From: Owenia fusiformis
Taxonomy: Eukaryota; Annelida; Polychaeta; Sabellida; Oweniidae
Reading direction: 5' to 3'
Assembly: GCA_903813345.2 (NCBI GenBank)
Contig: CAIIXF020000005.1
Location: 2,854,001-2,918,000, forward strand
DNA: 64,000 nt
How positions within the stretch are numbered: position 1 is the stretch's first letter; each line of letters begins with the position of its first letter. The notes beneath the pieces were generated by a model. That model did no database searches and was not told the origin of the DNA. It saw nothing but the letters and a program-made list of their open reading frames with translations. A program made the translations under genes and the position numbers. Shown one piece after another: positions 23,101 through 36,719 of this stretch.

Positions 23101-26095
23101 GTAAAAAAACGAGTAAATCTTCATGAATAGAATATTTAGACTTGTAATTTAAACATTGTATTGAGTAAGAGAAGGAGTAAATCTCCATGAATAGAATATT
23201 TAGATGCGTGATGTAAACATTGTATAGAGTAAGAGAACGAGTAAATCTTCATGAATAGAATATTTAGTCTTGTAATTTAAACATTGTATTGAGTAAGAGA
23301 AGGAGTAAATATCCAAGAATATAATATTTAGACGTGTGATGTAAACATTGTATAGAGTAAGAGAATGAGTAAATCTTCATGAATAGAATATTTAGACTTG
23401 TAATTTAAACATTGTATGGAGTAAGAGAAGGAGTAAATCTCCATGAATAGAATATTTAGACGCGTGATGTAAACATTGTATAGAGTAAGAGAACGAGTAA
23501 ATCTTCATGAATATAATATTTAGACTTGTAATTTAAACATTGTATTGAGTAAGAGAAGGAGTAAATATCCAAGAATAGAATATTTAGACGTGTGATGTGA
23601 ACATTGCATTGAGTAGGAGAACGAGTAAATCTTCATGAATAGAATATTTAGACTTGTAATTTAAACATTGTATTGAGTAAGAGAAGGAGTAAATATCCAA
23701 GAATAGAATATTTAGACACGTGATGTAAACATTGTATTGAGTAAGAGGAGTAAATATCCAAGAATAGAATATTTAGACGTGTGATGTGAACATTGTATTG
23801 AGTAAGAGAAGGAATAAATCTCTCCATGAGCGTGATATAAACATTGTATTGAGTAAGAGAATGAGTAAATCTCCATGAATAGAATATTTAGACGTATGAT
23901 GTAAACATTGTATAGAGTAAGAGAATGAGAATATCTCCATGAATAGAATATTTAGACGTGTGATGTGAACATTGTATAGCGTAAGAGAATGAGTAAATCT
24001 TCATGAATAGAATATCTAGACTTGTAATTTAAACATTGTATTGAGTAAGAGAAGGAGTAAATCTCCATGAATAGAATATTTAGACGTATAATGTAAACAT
24101 TGTATAGAGTAAGAGATTGAGTAAATCTTCATGAATAGAATATTAAGATTTGTAATTTAAACATTGTATTGAGTAAGAGAAGGAGTAAATCTCCATGAAT
24201 AGAATATTTAGACGCGTGATGTAAACATTGTATAGAGTAAAAAAACGAGTAAATCTTCATGAATAGAATATTTAGACTTGTAATTTAAACATTGTATTGA
24301 GTAAGAGAAGGAGTAAATCTCCATGAATAGAATATTTAGACGCGTGATGTAAACATTGTATAGAGTAAGAGAACGAGTAAATCTTCATGAATAGAATATT
24401 TAGTCTTGTAATTTAAACATTGTATTGAGTAAGAGAAGGAGTAAATATCCAAGAATATAATATTTAGACGTGTGATGTAAACATTGTATAGAGTAAGAGA
24501 ATGAGTAAATCTTCATGAATAGAATATTTAGACTTGTAATTTAAACATTGTATGGAGTAAGAGAAGGAGTAAATCTCCATGAATAGAATATTTAGACGCG
24601 TGATGTAAACATTGTATAGAGTAAGAGAACGAGTAAATCTTCATGAATATAATATTTAGACTTGTAATTTAAACATTGTATTGAGTAAGAGAAGGAGTAA
24701 ATATCCAAGAATAGAATATTTAGACGTGTGATGTGAACATTGCATTGAGTAGGAGAACGAGTAAATCTTCATGAATAGAATATTTAGACTTGTAATTTAA
24801 ACATTGTATTGAGTAAGAGAAGGAGTAAATATCCAAGAATAGAATATTTAGACACGTGATGTAAACATTGTATTGAGTAAGAGGAGTAAATATCCAAGAG
24901 TAGAATATTTAGGCGTGTGATGTAAACATTGTATTGAGTAAGAGACGGAGTAAATATCCATGAATAGAATATTTAGACGCGTGATGTAAACATTGTATAG
25001 AGTAAGAGAACGAGTAAATCTTCATGAATAGAATATTTAGACTTGTAATTTAAACATTGTATTGAGTAAGAGAAGGAGTAAATATCCAAGAATAGAATAT
25101 TTAGACGTGTGATGTGAACATTGTATTGAGTAAGAGAAGGAATAAATCTCTCCATGAGCGTGATATAAACATTGTATTGAGTAAGAGAATGAGTAAATCT
25201 CCATGAATAGAATATTTAGACGTATGATGTAAACATTGTATAGAGAAGAGAATGAGTAAATCTCCATGAATAGTATATTTAGACGTGTGATGTGAACATT
25301 GTATAGAGTAAGAGAAGGAATAAATCTTCATGAATAGAATATTTAGACTTGTAATTTAAACATTGTATTGAGTAAGAGAAGGAGTAAATCTCCATGAATA
25401 GAATATTTAGACGTATAATGTAAACATTGTATAGAGTAAGAGAATGAGTAAATCTTCATGAATAGAATATTTAGATTTGTAATTTAAACATTGTATTGAG
25501 TAAGAGAAGAAGTAAATCTCCATGAATAGAATATTTAGACGTATGATGTAAACATTGTATAGAGTAAGAGAATGAGTAAATCTTCATGAATAGAATATTT
25601 AGATTTGTAATTTAAACATTGTATTGAGTAAGAGAAGGAGTAAATCTCCATGAATAGAATATTTAGACGCGTGATGTAAACATTGTATAGAGTAAAAAAA
25701 CGAGTAAATCTTCATGAATAGAATATTTAGACTTGTAATTTAAACATTGTATTGAGTAAGAGCAGGAGTAAATCTCCATGAATAGAATATTTAGACGCGT
25801 GATGTAAACATTGTATAGAGTAAAAAAACGAGTAAATCTTCATGAATAGAATATTTAGACTTGTAATTTAAACATTGTATTGAGTAAGAGAAGGAGTAAT
25901 TATCCAAGAATAGAATATTTAGACACGTGATGTAAACATTGTATTGAGTAAGAGGAGTGAATATCCAAGAGTAGAATAATATTTAGGCGCATGATGTAAA
26001 CATTGTATTGAGTAAGAGATTGAGTAAATATCCATGAATAGAATAATATTTAGACACGTGATATAAATATTATTGAGCAAGAGAAGAAGTAAATT
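20175..26095. repeat. 64-bp minisatellite, about 5.9 kb, with higher-order structure
   Basis: Roughly 90-100 head-to-tail units built on 'cattgtattgagtaagagaa', 'ggagtaaat' and 'agaatatttaga'. Unit length is 64 bp, with a shorter 51-bp variant (tctctccatgag type). From 20.27 to 21.2 kb the units form a 358-bp higher-order repeat (four 64-bp plus two 51-bp), seen as identical frames starting at 20274, 20632 and 20990. All minus-strand ORFs in this span are by-products of the repeat. Confidence 0.95.
22624..24895. repeat. Two tandem 1,136-bp blocks within the minisatellite
   Basis: Diagnostic variants recur at one offset: 'tagcgtaagag' at 22841 and 23977, and 'tttagacacg' at 23711 and 24847, both 1,136 bp apart. 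The intervening variant order is the same, so about 18 units were duplicated as a single block. Confidence 0.8.
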
Positions 26096-26488
26096 ACAGA
26101 GTGAAAGAATGCGCGAAACAATTGACAGACGAAAAATAAATGGCATGGATATAGTTTCGGTCTAAGACCTAATTAAATTGACACTCCACTAATTGACACT
26201 TTGTATATTCAAGAGTTTGATGGAATACATCAAGGTGGTATTCTGATTTATCAAAACCGCTATGTTACATTTCCAAAATCAATTAAATCAACAATATACA
26301 GTAGTATAACGACCTATTACTATTACTATTTAAACTGAGCATTTATTGTCATAGGTATGACTTAAATGACAGTTCAGTTGGCTTGCTTCATAAAAACAAG
26401 ACCCTGCGAAGGTCAAACGACCATTTATAACAAAATATCATATTCTGAAGTATCAAGCCTTGAAAGTTAAAGTAAGGCAAGTATTAAA
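26096..26488. other. Flank between minisatellite and signal-peptide exon
   Basis: AT-rich. It may contain the promoter and 5' UTR of the putative lectin-sushi gene. No clear core element seen. Confidence 0.4.
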
Positions 26489-26663
26489 ATGAGTATCTGG
26501 ATGTTTTGCGCAGTTATACTATTACAGACACGGGAGCAAGGTTTTGTTCACGGTGATAGGTGTGGAAATGCCGACTGCCGCACCCTATCTCAGATGACAG
26601 TAAATGGGGTTACGCTGCTATATTGTCCAGAAGTGATTCTGGGGGTGAACTGTGATGAGCGAG
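26489..26663 (+). CDS. Signal-peptide exon, candidate first exon of the lectin-sushi gene
   Basis: The ATG at 26489 opens MSIWMFCAVILLQTREQGFV, which looks like a signal peptide. A short Cys-containing segment follows (DRCGNADCRTL, YCPE, VNCDER) up to a donor, CGAG|GTACGG at 26663/26664, in phase 1. The lectin and sushi exons downstream are on the same strand, and the sushi exon accepts phase 1. A direct join to the 41725 exon is out of phase, so at least one exon between is needed if the lectin exon belongs here. The link to the downstream gene is inference; the exon itself is supported by signal peptide, cysteines and donor. Confidence 0.5.
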
Positions 26664-26804
26664 GTACGGTACAACAACTAAATATCATTATATCTTTTTA
26701 TAAGTAATCGGCGTTTTATCAACCCCTAATTGAAGATTTGACTTCAATATTTAGTTAATTTTCCACATTTGTATATTGTTATATACATGGTTGTTATAAC
26801 GTAT

Positions 26805-29800
26805 TAGTGGGCTGTATAGCAAGGTTGGTCGGGGTCGGGAGCTGGGGATAATTTTATTGCTTAAATATAACCATATCATCATCTTACATTAGAATCCACT
26901 CAGTCTAACATCAATTTCTGGTGCGAAAGTTGTCATTTTTGAGTTTTACCCCCCTTGACGACAAATTCTTGGGGGTACTATGACAAATGCTTATAACTAA
27001 AGAAGTATTTATTTGATCATCTTCATTTTTGGCATGGGTAATAAACAGGTATGTAAAAGTAAAATTTGAAAAATTTATACGAATCGGGTGATTAACCCAT
27101 TCTACAGATAATAATTCAGGTATTTTCAAGGGTCAATTTCAACATTTTCTGAATGTCGCCATGAAGTTAAAATAACATTGTGACCCAATGACATATTTAT
27201 TGAATGTTGTTAGGCTTTAGAAAATAATTTGACTATATAAGCTAAAATAATATCATAAGAATTGAACTACAGGGTGATCACTAAGTTCTGGGAATTTATC
27301 TGTCATTTCATTATTTTTCAACCAATTTACTTGAAATTTTCAAGGTAAATGGGGAATGTAATTTTGGGTTGGATAAAACAGTCTCATAGTCACCTGATGT
27401 CACAATGGATAATTATTGTTACCATAGCAACATGACGAATGGCGTAGCGGGTCAAGTAAAATAAAAATGAATTCAAATTTTGCTTGATCCAAAACTATGG
27501 TTAATAAATGCCTATTTGGTGGACATATTTCTGTGATTTTTTATATTTTTCAAATACATCTAACTTTAGTTTCTAAAGTAGCATCTTTATTGTTATATAA
27601 GAGTGTACTTTGCTCTATTTTCGTACCATTCATCAGCATCTCAAAGTCACAATCATGACCAAAAATAGCGGGAAGTTATCTTCCATTATGACTTTGCTCC
27701 TTCCCATTACTCCAGCTGCCAATAGAACTCTTGAAGAATTAGGGTTCACACAAGTTATTACTGCCCCGTATTCATCAGACAATATTCACCAGATGAAGCA
27801 CTATTAGGCTTCACTACATTTTGGGTGCTAAAGAGCATTATATGAGAGGTCATAAGTTTGATTCCGATAAGGGACTGAATTCAACGGCTTGAGCAAATCT
27901 TCAAGGGATACCAAAGGGAGGACTGGAACACATCTTTATGGACTAAGTTTGTCAACAACGCATGTGCGTCCAGGCTAATGGAAACAACCATAAATGAAAT
28001 GATCCTCTCAGCAATGAATAATACTTCTGAATAAATGACTTCAAGAGTACTGTTCTGCCTCCAGTACAAGTAGTTTGAAGCAAACATCTAGGCAAGATGA
28101 ATATGTTTTGGTAGGAAATTTTCAAATTAACATCAGTCAAAATTTGCTGACCCGCGAACCACTTTTACTTATTTTGTAATTACAATAAAATAAATTGTAG
28201 ATGTAATATGTATATGAAACATTGCTTGTCAATTCAGAATTATACAATGCACACTTGCTGAAAATTTCCTCCCCCTCCCCATTTTTGAACATAAAGGTCT
28301 ATACCTGAAACTTCCTCAAATAGCTATATTTCAGAAACTATTACAGCCTACATTCCAAAATTTCTCATGGTGATTAAACACATCATACTCTGCATAATAG
28401 ACATATAATTGAGATTTATCCATTCTATAGCTAATAATTAAGGTATTTTCAAGGTTCAATTTCAGCATTTTCTGAATGTCGCCATGAAGTAAAAATTACA
28501 TGACCCAATGACATATTTATTAAATGTTTTTAGGCTTTAGAAAATAATTTGACTATATAAGCTAAGATAATAATGTAAGAATTGTACAATATTGATAATT
28601 CTTCATCTCCATCCAGGGATAAATACCCCCCCTCCCATTTGCGAAAATAACGGTTTTTACCTGAAACGTTCTCAAATAGCTATATTTCAGAAACTATTAC
28701 AGCCTCCATTCCAAAGTTTCTCATGTTGATTATACACATCCTACTCTACATATTATACATATAATTGAAGTCTTAACACTTTTTTGAGGGTGTAGCTAAT
28801 AGAGAATAGTATATTTATTAGACATCTTAGAAATCAAAATATATGTTTTAGAAGGTTGTGACAACACTACAAGAGAGATATTTTGGATTGTCATAATTTT
28901 TGAGAATATTAAGAAAACATATTTATATTGTGCAATAATCACCTATTTTTATTTGACATAATTTAAATATATTATCCAGCTAGTTTTAATGATTTCAGTA
29001 TATGCATTTAATCCTGAGGTGCACTTAGGTTTTCAAGATATCCATGAAGTAATCGTTTCTTTTTTGTTTGTAATTTAGTTTCTGAGCATTAAACTATACA
29101 CATTAAATCTGTATGCTTTAGGATATACATAATCAATACCGATGACTAAACATTCAATTGACAACATTCAGTCAATATGCTTGACAACATTCAATAATGA
29201 TTAATTATTATAATATTGAATGACCAATATGTTTTTGAATAATTTCACCAATACACTTTGCTTGAGTATTCACTTCATCATTTGCTTCAAGCAGTTGAAC
29301 ATTGTTATCAACATTACCTGAAAAGATTTCATCTGTGAAATTGTTGACCTCATTATCTGGCCAAATGGATATACCTTCTCCAGCAGAAAATGGATGGATC
29401 CTAAAAAATGGCGAACTTGATATACAATGGGCTGAAAATCCAAATGCCATTCTTCCACAAGAGTTGGTAGACATTTATAACGAAGAATCAGATGACGAAA
29501 TTGATGATGATATGTCAGATAATGAGGTCAACAATTTCATAGATGAAATTTTTTCAGGTGATGTTGATAACTAACATTGTTCAACTGCTTAGCAAATTTT
29601 GAAGTGAATACTCAAGCAAAGTGTATTGATGAAGTTTATTCAAAAAGATATTGGTCGAACATATTAATCATTATTGAATGTTGTCAAGCATATTGACTGA
29701 ATGTTGTCAATTGAATGTTTAGTCATCGGTATTGATTATGTATATCCTAAAGCATACAGATTTAATGATTATAGTGTGAAGCTTAGAAACTTACAAACAA

Positions 29801-31823
29801 AAAAAAATAAAAAAATGATTACTTCATGGATATCAAACCTAAATGCATCTCAGGATTAAATGCATATACTGAAATCATTACGAAATATCTCTCTTGTAGT
29901 GTTGTGACAACCTTCTAAAACATATATTTTGATTTCTAAGCTGTCTGATAAATATACTATTATTATTAGCGACACCCTCAAAAAGTGTTAAGACTTCAAT
30001 TATATGTATAATATGCAGAGTATGATGTGTATAATCAACATGAGAGATTTTTGAATGGAGGCTGTAATAGTTTCTGAAATATAGCCATTTGAGAACATTT
30101 CAAGTAAAAACCTTTATTTTCGCAAATTAGGGGGGGGGGGGGGTTATCCCTGAATGGCGATGAAGAATTATCAATATCATACAATTCTTATGTTATTATC
30201 TTAGCTTATATAGTCAAATTATTTTCTAAAGCCTAAAAACATTTAATAAATATGTCATTGGGTCATGTAATTTCTACTTCATGGCGACATTTAGAAAATG
30301 CTGAAACTGAACCTTGAAATTTTGAAGTGAATACTCAAGCAAAGTGTATTGATGAAGTTTATTCAAAAAGATATTGGTCGAACATATTAATCATTATTGA
30401 ATGTTGTCAAGCATATTGACTGAATGTTGTCAATTGAATGTTTAGTCATCGGTATTGATTATGTATATCCTAAAGCATACAGATTTAATGATTATAGTGT
30501 GAAGCTTAGAAACTTACAAACAAAAAAAAAATAAAAAAATGATTACTTCATGGATATCAAACCTAAATGCATCTCAGGATTAAATGCATATACTGAAATC
30601 ATTAACACTAGCTGGATAATATATTTCAATTATGTCAAATGAAAATAGGTGATTATTGCATAATAGAAATATGTTTTTGAAATATTCTCAAAAATGATGA
30701 CAATCCAAAATATCTCTCTTGTAGTGTTGTGACAACCTTCTAAAACATATATTTTGATTTCTAAGCTGTCTGATAAATATACTATTATTATTAGCGACAC
30801 CCTCAAAAAGTGTTAAGACTTCAATTATATGTATAATATGCAGAGTATGATGTGTATAATCAACATGAGAGATTTTTGAATGGAGGCTGTAATAGTTTCT
30901 GAAATATAGCCATTTGAGAACATTTCAAGTAAAAACCTTTATTTTCGCAAACTAGGGGGGGGGGTTATCCCTGAATGGCGATGAAGAATTATCAATATCA
31001 TACAATTCTTATGTTATTATCTTAGCTTATATAGTCAAATTATTTTCTAAAGCCTAAAAACATTTAATAAATATGTCATTGGGTCATGTAATTTCTACTT
31101 CATGGCGACATTTAGAAAATGCTGAAACTGAACCTTGAAAATACCTTAATTATTAGCTATAGAATGGACAAATCTCAATTATATGTCTATTATGCAGAGT
31201 ATGATGTGTATAATCACCATAAGAAATTTTGGAATGTAGGCTGTAATAGTTTCTGAAATATAGCTATTTGAGGAAGTTTCAGGTATAGACCTTTATATTT
31301 GAAAATGGGGAGGGGGAGGGTTTATTTGAGCCTGGATGGCGATGAAGAATTATGAATATGGTACAATTCTTATGTTATTATTTAAGTTTATATAGTCAAA
31401 TTATTTTCTAAAGCCTAAAAACATTCAATAAATATGTCATTGGGTCACAATGTTATTTTTACTTCATGGCGACATTCAGAAAATGTTGAAATTGACCCTT
31501 GAAAATACCTGAATTATTATCTGTAGAATGGGTTAATCACCCGATTCGTATAAATTTTTCAAATTTTACTTTTACATACCTGTTTATTACCCATGCCAAA
31601 AATGAAGATGATCAAATAAATACTTCTTTAGTTATAAGCATTTGTCATAGTACCCGCAAGAATTTGTCGTCAAGGGGGGTAAAACTCAAAAATGACAACT
31701 TTCGCACCAGAAATTGATGTTAGACTGAGTGGATTCTAATGTAGGATGATGATATGGTTATATTTAAGCAATAAAATTATCCCCAGCTCCCGACACCGAC
31801 CAACCTTGCTATACAGCCCACTA
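26805..31823. mobile_element. 5.0-kb snap-back palindromic DNA element
   Basis: Ends are TAGTGGGCTGTATAGCAAGG and its reverse complement. Nearly the whole element is two inverted arms of about 2.4 kb around a centre at 29.4 kb; for example 'ctgaatgtcgccatgaag' (left) mirrors 'cttcatggcgacattcag' (right). The left arm has a non-mirrored insert of about 0.97 kb (27270-28240) beginning CAGGGTGATCACTAAG. The right arm has an internal direct duplication at offset 723 bp (from 29601 and 30324). The only conserved coding is the C-terminal ORF piece at the centre. It lies in the 26664-41724 interval of the putative lectin-sushi gene. Non-autonomous; superfamily not assigned. Confidence 0.85.
29302..29574 (+). 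pseudogene. C-terminal fragment of a transposon-borne ORF
   Basis: The open frame has no ATG at its start and contains ENGWILKNGELDIQW followed by an acidic tail (ESDDEIDDDMSDNEVN). The 'GW..(4-5)..L.I.W' module is common near the C-terminus of a protein repeated in many invertebrate genomes (with an upstream 'EEADT' block and often a CXC motif). The acidic tail is encoded again, inverted, by the left arm on the minus strand (about 29208-29350), so the palindrome was made from the 3' end of this gene. Not a host gene. Confidence 0.55.
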
Positions 31824-32584
31824 TATCTTTACAATTACAATACAAGTCTGTGTAAAGTATAAAGATACGTTATGGACACTCTGTATGCTTAATTGAATCC
31901 CCGGTGATCGGTATATTGGATCTATGTATCCCAAGTTATTATAAGATATACTAGATCATACCCAATATATGTAAAAGTTAAATCAAGATATAATACTTTA
32001 GTGATATAATTAAAAAGTAAAAAAAAATATTAATCAAAGCGAGAATCAGATATAGCGAGCGGGCAAAACAAAAATTTGTTTCAATTTTCGAATACTTATG
32101 GCTCATGTCATTCCTTGTCATGTCTATTTTCTTAAAATCACAAAAGAGCATACTTTACAACAATGTATTATTTTTCACCCATTTTGCACTTCAAATCATT
32201 AATAACTTCACCAATTTATTGTTTAGCTTAGTTTATTTATTTATAGTGGTCAGTCTTACAATTCATCTATAAAATATAAAAAAAGTGATTATAATTTTAC
32301 CCAGCCCACCCTGGGCTTATTAACCACTGTTAACAATAGGAAATACAAAATGAATACACGTAAATCAATATCACAGGTTGTAAATGAATTGCCTTCTCCG
32401 CACAAAAGCCATCTTAATATTGTGAATCTTTTGGGAGATATTGTACTTGATATTGTCAGGTATAGATTGTCAGGTCAAGTATACAGTCATGCTGCTATTT
32501 GGCCCAAATAAGGCTAAAATCACTTGAGAAGTGCTCAAAATGGTGAAAAACTGCATGATTTTGAAAGCATTTTTGGCCACCCTA
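31824..32584. other. Flank between two large palindromes
   Basis: Contains a stretch (about 32040-32180, 'tcattccttgtcatgtctattttct') also found in diverged form at 60540-60660, so a low-copy dispersed repeat. Nothing coding. Confidence 0.45.
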
Positions 32585-32814
32585 ATACTCGGGGTGGAAA
32601 CTTTTCTAAGAGGCTCCGTTAAGGAAAAAATGACTTTATGAGCTGGATGGAATTTCTGTGTATTTTTTATTCTATTAGGGTGTCCTGCATAAAGGATTTC
32701 GCCTGCGAAGCATATAACTCTTGCGAACATATCTAAATACTGGTCCGAAGAAGACATACCTTGAATTTTTTAGAAAAATTGGCTAAAAATGGAAACTACA
32801 AGAAGTCAAAATGT

Positions 32815-34440
32815 TCAACTCAAACAAAGTTGTAGCTATTTTTTATCAATATTTTGTGTTATGTAAGGTTTCTCAGATGTTTCAAGACCTTCATTAGTAT
32901 ACTTGTGTCTAGAAATGTGACATTTAAGGACAAAATTTGGCATTTTTAACCATTTTCGCTTTCAGCATTAACATATAGTTCCTTATATCTCGAGTTTAAT
33001 GCAGACTGGTTGTTGCATTTTTGATTAAATCTGTGCTTGTACATAGTTCTTCCATTTAAGGTATAGAAAATGTATAATGGACAACCAATGTTTGTATGAG
33101 AGCTTTCAGATCTCCCCTACCCCATTTATTATGGAAAATTACCGAAAAATATGAAAAAAATAAATAACTTGAAATTATAAACTTTAACAAAGTTGTAGCT
33201 ATTCTATGTCAATATTATGTGTTATTTAATGTTTTTAAGATATTTCAGAACCTATAGCGGTATACAAGTGGCTAGAAATGAGACATTTAAGGACAAAACT
33301 TGGCATTTTTTTTATCATTTTCGCTTTCAGCAGTAATATATAGTTCCTCATATCTTGAGTTTTATGCTGTCTGATTGTTGCATTTTCAATCAAATCTGTT
33401 CTTGTGCATGTCTTATTCCATTTAAGGTATAGAAAATGTATAGTAGACAAACAATGTTCATATTAGTGCTTTCAGATCTCCCCTACCCCATCAATTATGG
33501 AAAATAAACGAGAAATATGAAAAAATAAAATAACTTGAAATTATAGACTTTCATAAAGTTGTAGCTATTCTATTATCAATATTATGTGTTATTTAATATT
33601 TTTAAGATTTTTCAGAACTTTTATTGGTATTCAAGTGGCTAGAAATGAGACATTTAAGGGCAAAACTTGGCATTTTTTAATCAATGCTGCTTTCAGCAGT
33701 AACATATAGATCCTCATATGTTGAGTTTTGTGCTGACTGGTTGATAAATTTTGGATTAAATCTGTTCTTGTACATGTTTTATTCCATTTAAGGTACTGAA
33801 AATGTATAGTAGACAAACAATGTTCATATTAGAGCTTTCAGTTCTCCCTACCCCATTTATTAGGGAAGATGACTGGAAAATATAAAAAATAACTTCAAAC
33901 TACCAGTATAAACTTTAACAAAGATGTAACTATTCTTTATGTGTTATTGATTGCTATAATTAATGTTTCAGGACCTTCATTAGTATTCTAGTGTAGAGAA
34001 ATTAGACATTTAAGAACAAAATTTGGCATTTTTCATCATTTCCACTGTTAGCAATAACATATAGTTGACCTTATATCTTGAGTTTTATGCTGATTGGTTG
34101 ATGGATTCTTGATCAAATCTGTTCTTTTGCCTGCCTACTTTGATTTAAGGTATTTAAAAATGTATATTGGAAAGCCTGTCATTATATTAGAGCTTACATA
34201 TCTCCCCTACCCCATTTATTTTGAAAAAATAACCAGAAATATAAAAACCAAACAATTTCAAAGTATAGACTTTAACAAAGTTGTCGCTATTCTAGATCAA
34301 TACTATGTATTATTTGATATTTTTCAGATGTGTCAGGAACTTCATGAGTATACAAGTCTAAAAATTAGACATTTAAAGTTGAGTTGCAAATGGGGCGGGT
34401 ATTCCCTATCTTTGTCCATTGGGCTTTTCTGGTTATGATA
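32815..34440. repeat. Left array of about five 360-bp units
   Basis: The marker 'gacatttaaggacaaaa' and its variants recur near 32921, 33281, 33649, 34004 and 34366, with spacings of 355-368 bp. Each unit also contains 'tttaacaaagttgtagctat' and 'ctcccctaccccattta'. Confidence 0.85.
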
Positions 34441-34797
34441 TGTTGCAAACTGCTCATGAATCTATGCAATGTATAGTACAATACTTGGAATATATTAAAA
34501 AATAATGGGGTATAGTACTGTGATAATTATAACCAGTGATCAAGCCATATTGGTTGAATTCCCTCATATCAAATGCAATGTTGTCAAAGGCTTTGTGATT
34601 TCCATATTACACCTAAGGGTGGTGTAATTAGGAAGTTCATGATGGATATTGGGCTTGGGGATATTTTGGTAAATGTAAACATTGTGAAATGAAGAACAGC
34701 CAACAAGATGATTTTGGAAAGGATTACAAAATGGTAAAGCTGTCTTTGGTTTGTGAAGCAATGTTACTGTATCTCTAAAATGGGATGAATTTCACTT

Positions 34798-35010
34798 ATG
34801 GCAGAGCTGCTATTGAACTTTGCAAAACTGATAGTTGCAACTTATCTATCAAATACTGATCATGAAGAAGTTGACACTCTCCTTATGGCCCATGTCTATT
34901 ACAGTGCTGCAGACAAGACAAAGAAGTTCAATGTTGAGAGAATTTGTATTCAGTCTGATGATACAGAATGTTGCTTGCAAAGAAGGATGAGAGTTAAAAA
35001 GAGCTCTTAA
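34798..35010 (+). pseudogene. Decayed transposon ORF fragment (EEADT-type)
   Basis: The frame contains HEEVDTLLMAHVYYSAAD followed by ERICIQSDDTE. This resembles the 'EEADTRLLLHA ... SDDTDV' block that precedes the GW module in the same family of repeat-borne proteins seen at 29.4 kb. Stops before and after show decay, and flanking sequence from about 34540 to 35330 looks like further broken parts. The ORF is interrupted downstream by the insertion at 35376. Confidence 0.5.
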
Positions 35011-35375
35011 AGTTTCTTATGTCCTTCAAGGTAGCATTCTAAATTACTATATGAATCTCAAAGTGCAATACCTATTTGAAGATATATCAAAGATGGGTGT
35101 CTTGTACCAGTACTCACAAACAAACCTTCGTAGCAACACAAGAAACATATGTCCTTGGCAATTCGCAAATGTAAAATGGCAAAAGGCAGCGAAAATTGCT
35201 ATACAAAGTTTCTAGTCAAGGGTGTATTGCTACTTGTCCATGTGGCAATAAACAACATAGTGCACATCGTTGGACAATATTTAAGGATGAGTTTCTCAGA
35301 ACTATAAAAATTATTTAGAGATCTTACATATCTGAATAGCTTGTGGTGTCATGAGCAACTTAGACCTTTAAAATG

Positions 35376-36372
35376 CTTCCTAGTCAACTGGTACCCAAGA
35401 CAAGCCGTACCCAAGACAAGTCGTACCCAAGATAACTGGTACCCAAGACAACTCGTACCCAAGTTATTTCCAGTATTATGGGTGCATATTAGGAAAACAA
35501 ATTGAGTTTGTATAATTATGTTTTCATGTTATAATGTGACTCAAATAAGCCTCAATATTTTTTGGAATTTAGAAGACATTTTTTCTCAATGGATTAAGTA
35601 AAGCATTTTGATTTAACTTGAATCACCTTTTTACTAATAAAACAAGTGCTTGAAGTGCTTGTTCACAACATTTTTTGTCAAACATATATATAAATAAATA
35701 TAATTACAACAGTGACTTTTCTACAAATGAATCAAACTAATTTGAGCATTTTGAGAAAGTTTAAAGGAAGTTTAATCTGTTAATTTTTTTCCAATTAGAA
35801 CTAAATTGGATTATGCACATGCATACTAAGTGTAATAATATATCATGTATGAATAAGTACCAAAATAATATTCGATATTAATATTATACTATATTATTAC
35901 TTGTATACTATTATTATATTATTCAAAATATTTTATTGCTAAATTTCATGAATATGACTTCTGATAATATGAAATCCTAGACAAATAGATTATCTGTTTA
36001 ATAAGAAATTAGGCCCAAGATTTGATGAATCAATACATTTATAATAATACCATCTTCCAAGATGAATTAAATCTGACACTTGTTCCAAACACTCATAAAC
36101 ATACAATATTTAAAAAAATGATTATGAATGTGTGGAATAAACATATATCTCTTCACTCGAACATCCAATATAAAATAATAGTCAAAATAAATTGACACTC
36201 AAAGCTCAAAATGTTACAAAATTATATCAATTTCTTCTGAAAATTCTTCAAACTTCTGAACAGTATGTTACAGTTATAATATGTATATCTTTACACATTC
36301 CCAGTCCAACACTTGATTCAAAACAAAATATATGCTTGGGTACGACTTGTCTTGGGTACCAGTTGACCAGTT
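35376..36372. mobile_element. 1-kb insertion with 12-bp target duplication
   Basis: Flanked by identical 12-mers ACCTTTAAAATG at 35364-35375 and 36373-36384. It begins cttcctagtcaactggtacc with several 'gtacccaagacaa' units and ends with one inverted unit (cttgtcttgggtaccagttg). The left third matches 19857-20172. No ORF of interest. It sits inside the central coding relic of the 6.2-kb palindrome. Because 'atgcttcctagt' is shared by both copies, the real boundary may be a few bases off. Confidence 0.7.
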
Positions 36373-36719
36373 ACCTTTAAAATGACTTAAATGCAGCTCT
36401 AACATAGAACCAGGGAGATTTGAAAAATCAGGCTGTTGCTGGATTAAGTTCGAGAGTTGTGAACAATCATGTCTATACAAAGACATGTCCTTTGATTCAT
36501 ATAAGAGTAAACTGTGAAATTACAAAATTATTTCGCACTATGCTATTTTTGAGTAATCTTTTAAAAATATAGTAGTGTAGTAATTTTATCTCTAATATGT
36601 ATAATTGTGTTTAAAACACATTTTCCATTCTTTGAAGATAACAAGACACATAATTGAATATATATGATCTAAAGTATGTCAACTAATCACCATTCAACTA
36701 AAAATATAAACAACTATTG

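Noticed and set aside
20175-26095. A CRISPR-like array
   Set aside because: The units are contiguous tandem repeats without unique spacers, in an animal genome.
20141-26146. Many minus-strand ORFs of 60-172 codons (YSFSYSIQCL-type repeats)
   Set aside because: They are translations of the 64-bp minisatellite; the frame shifts with each unit and reopens by chance.
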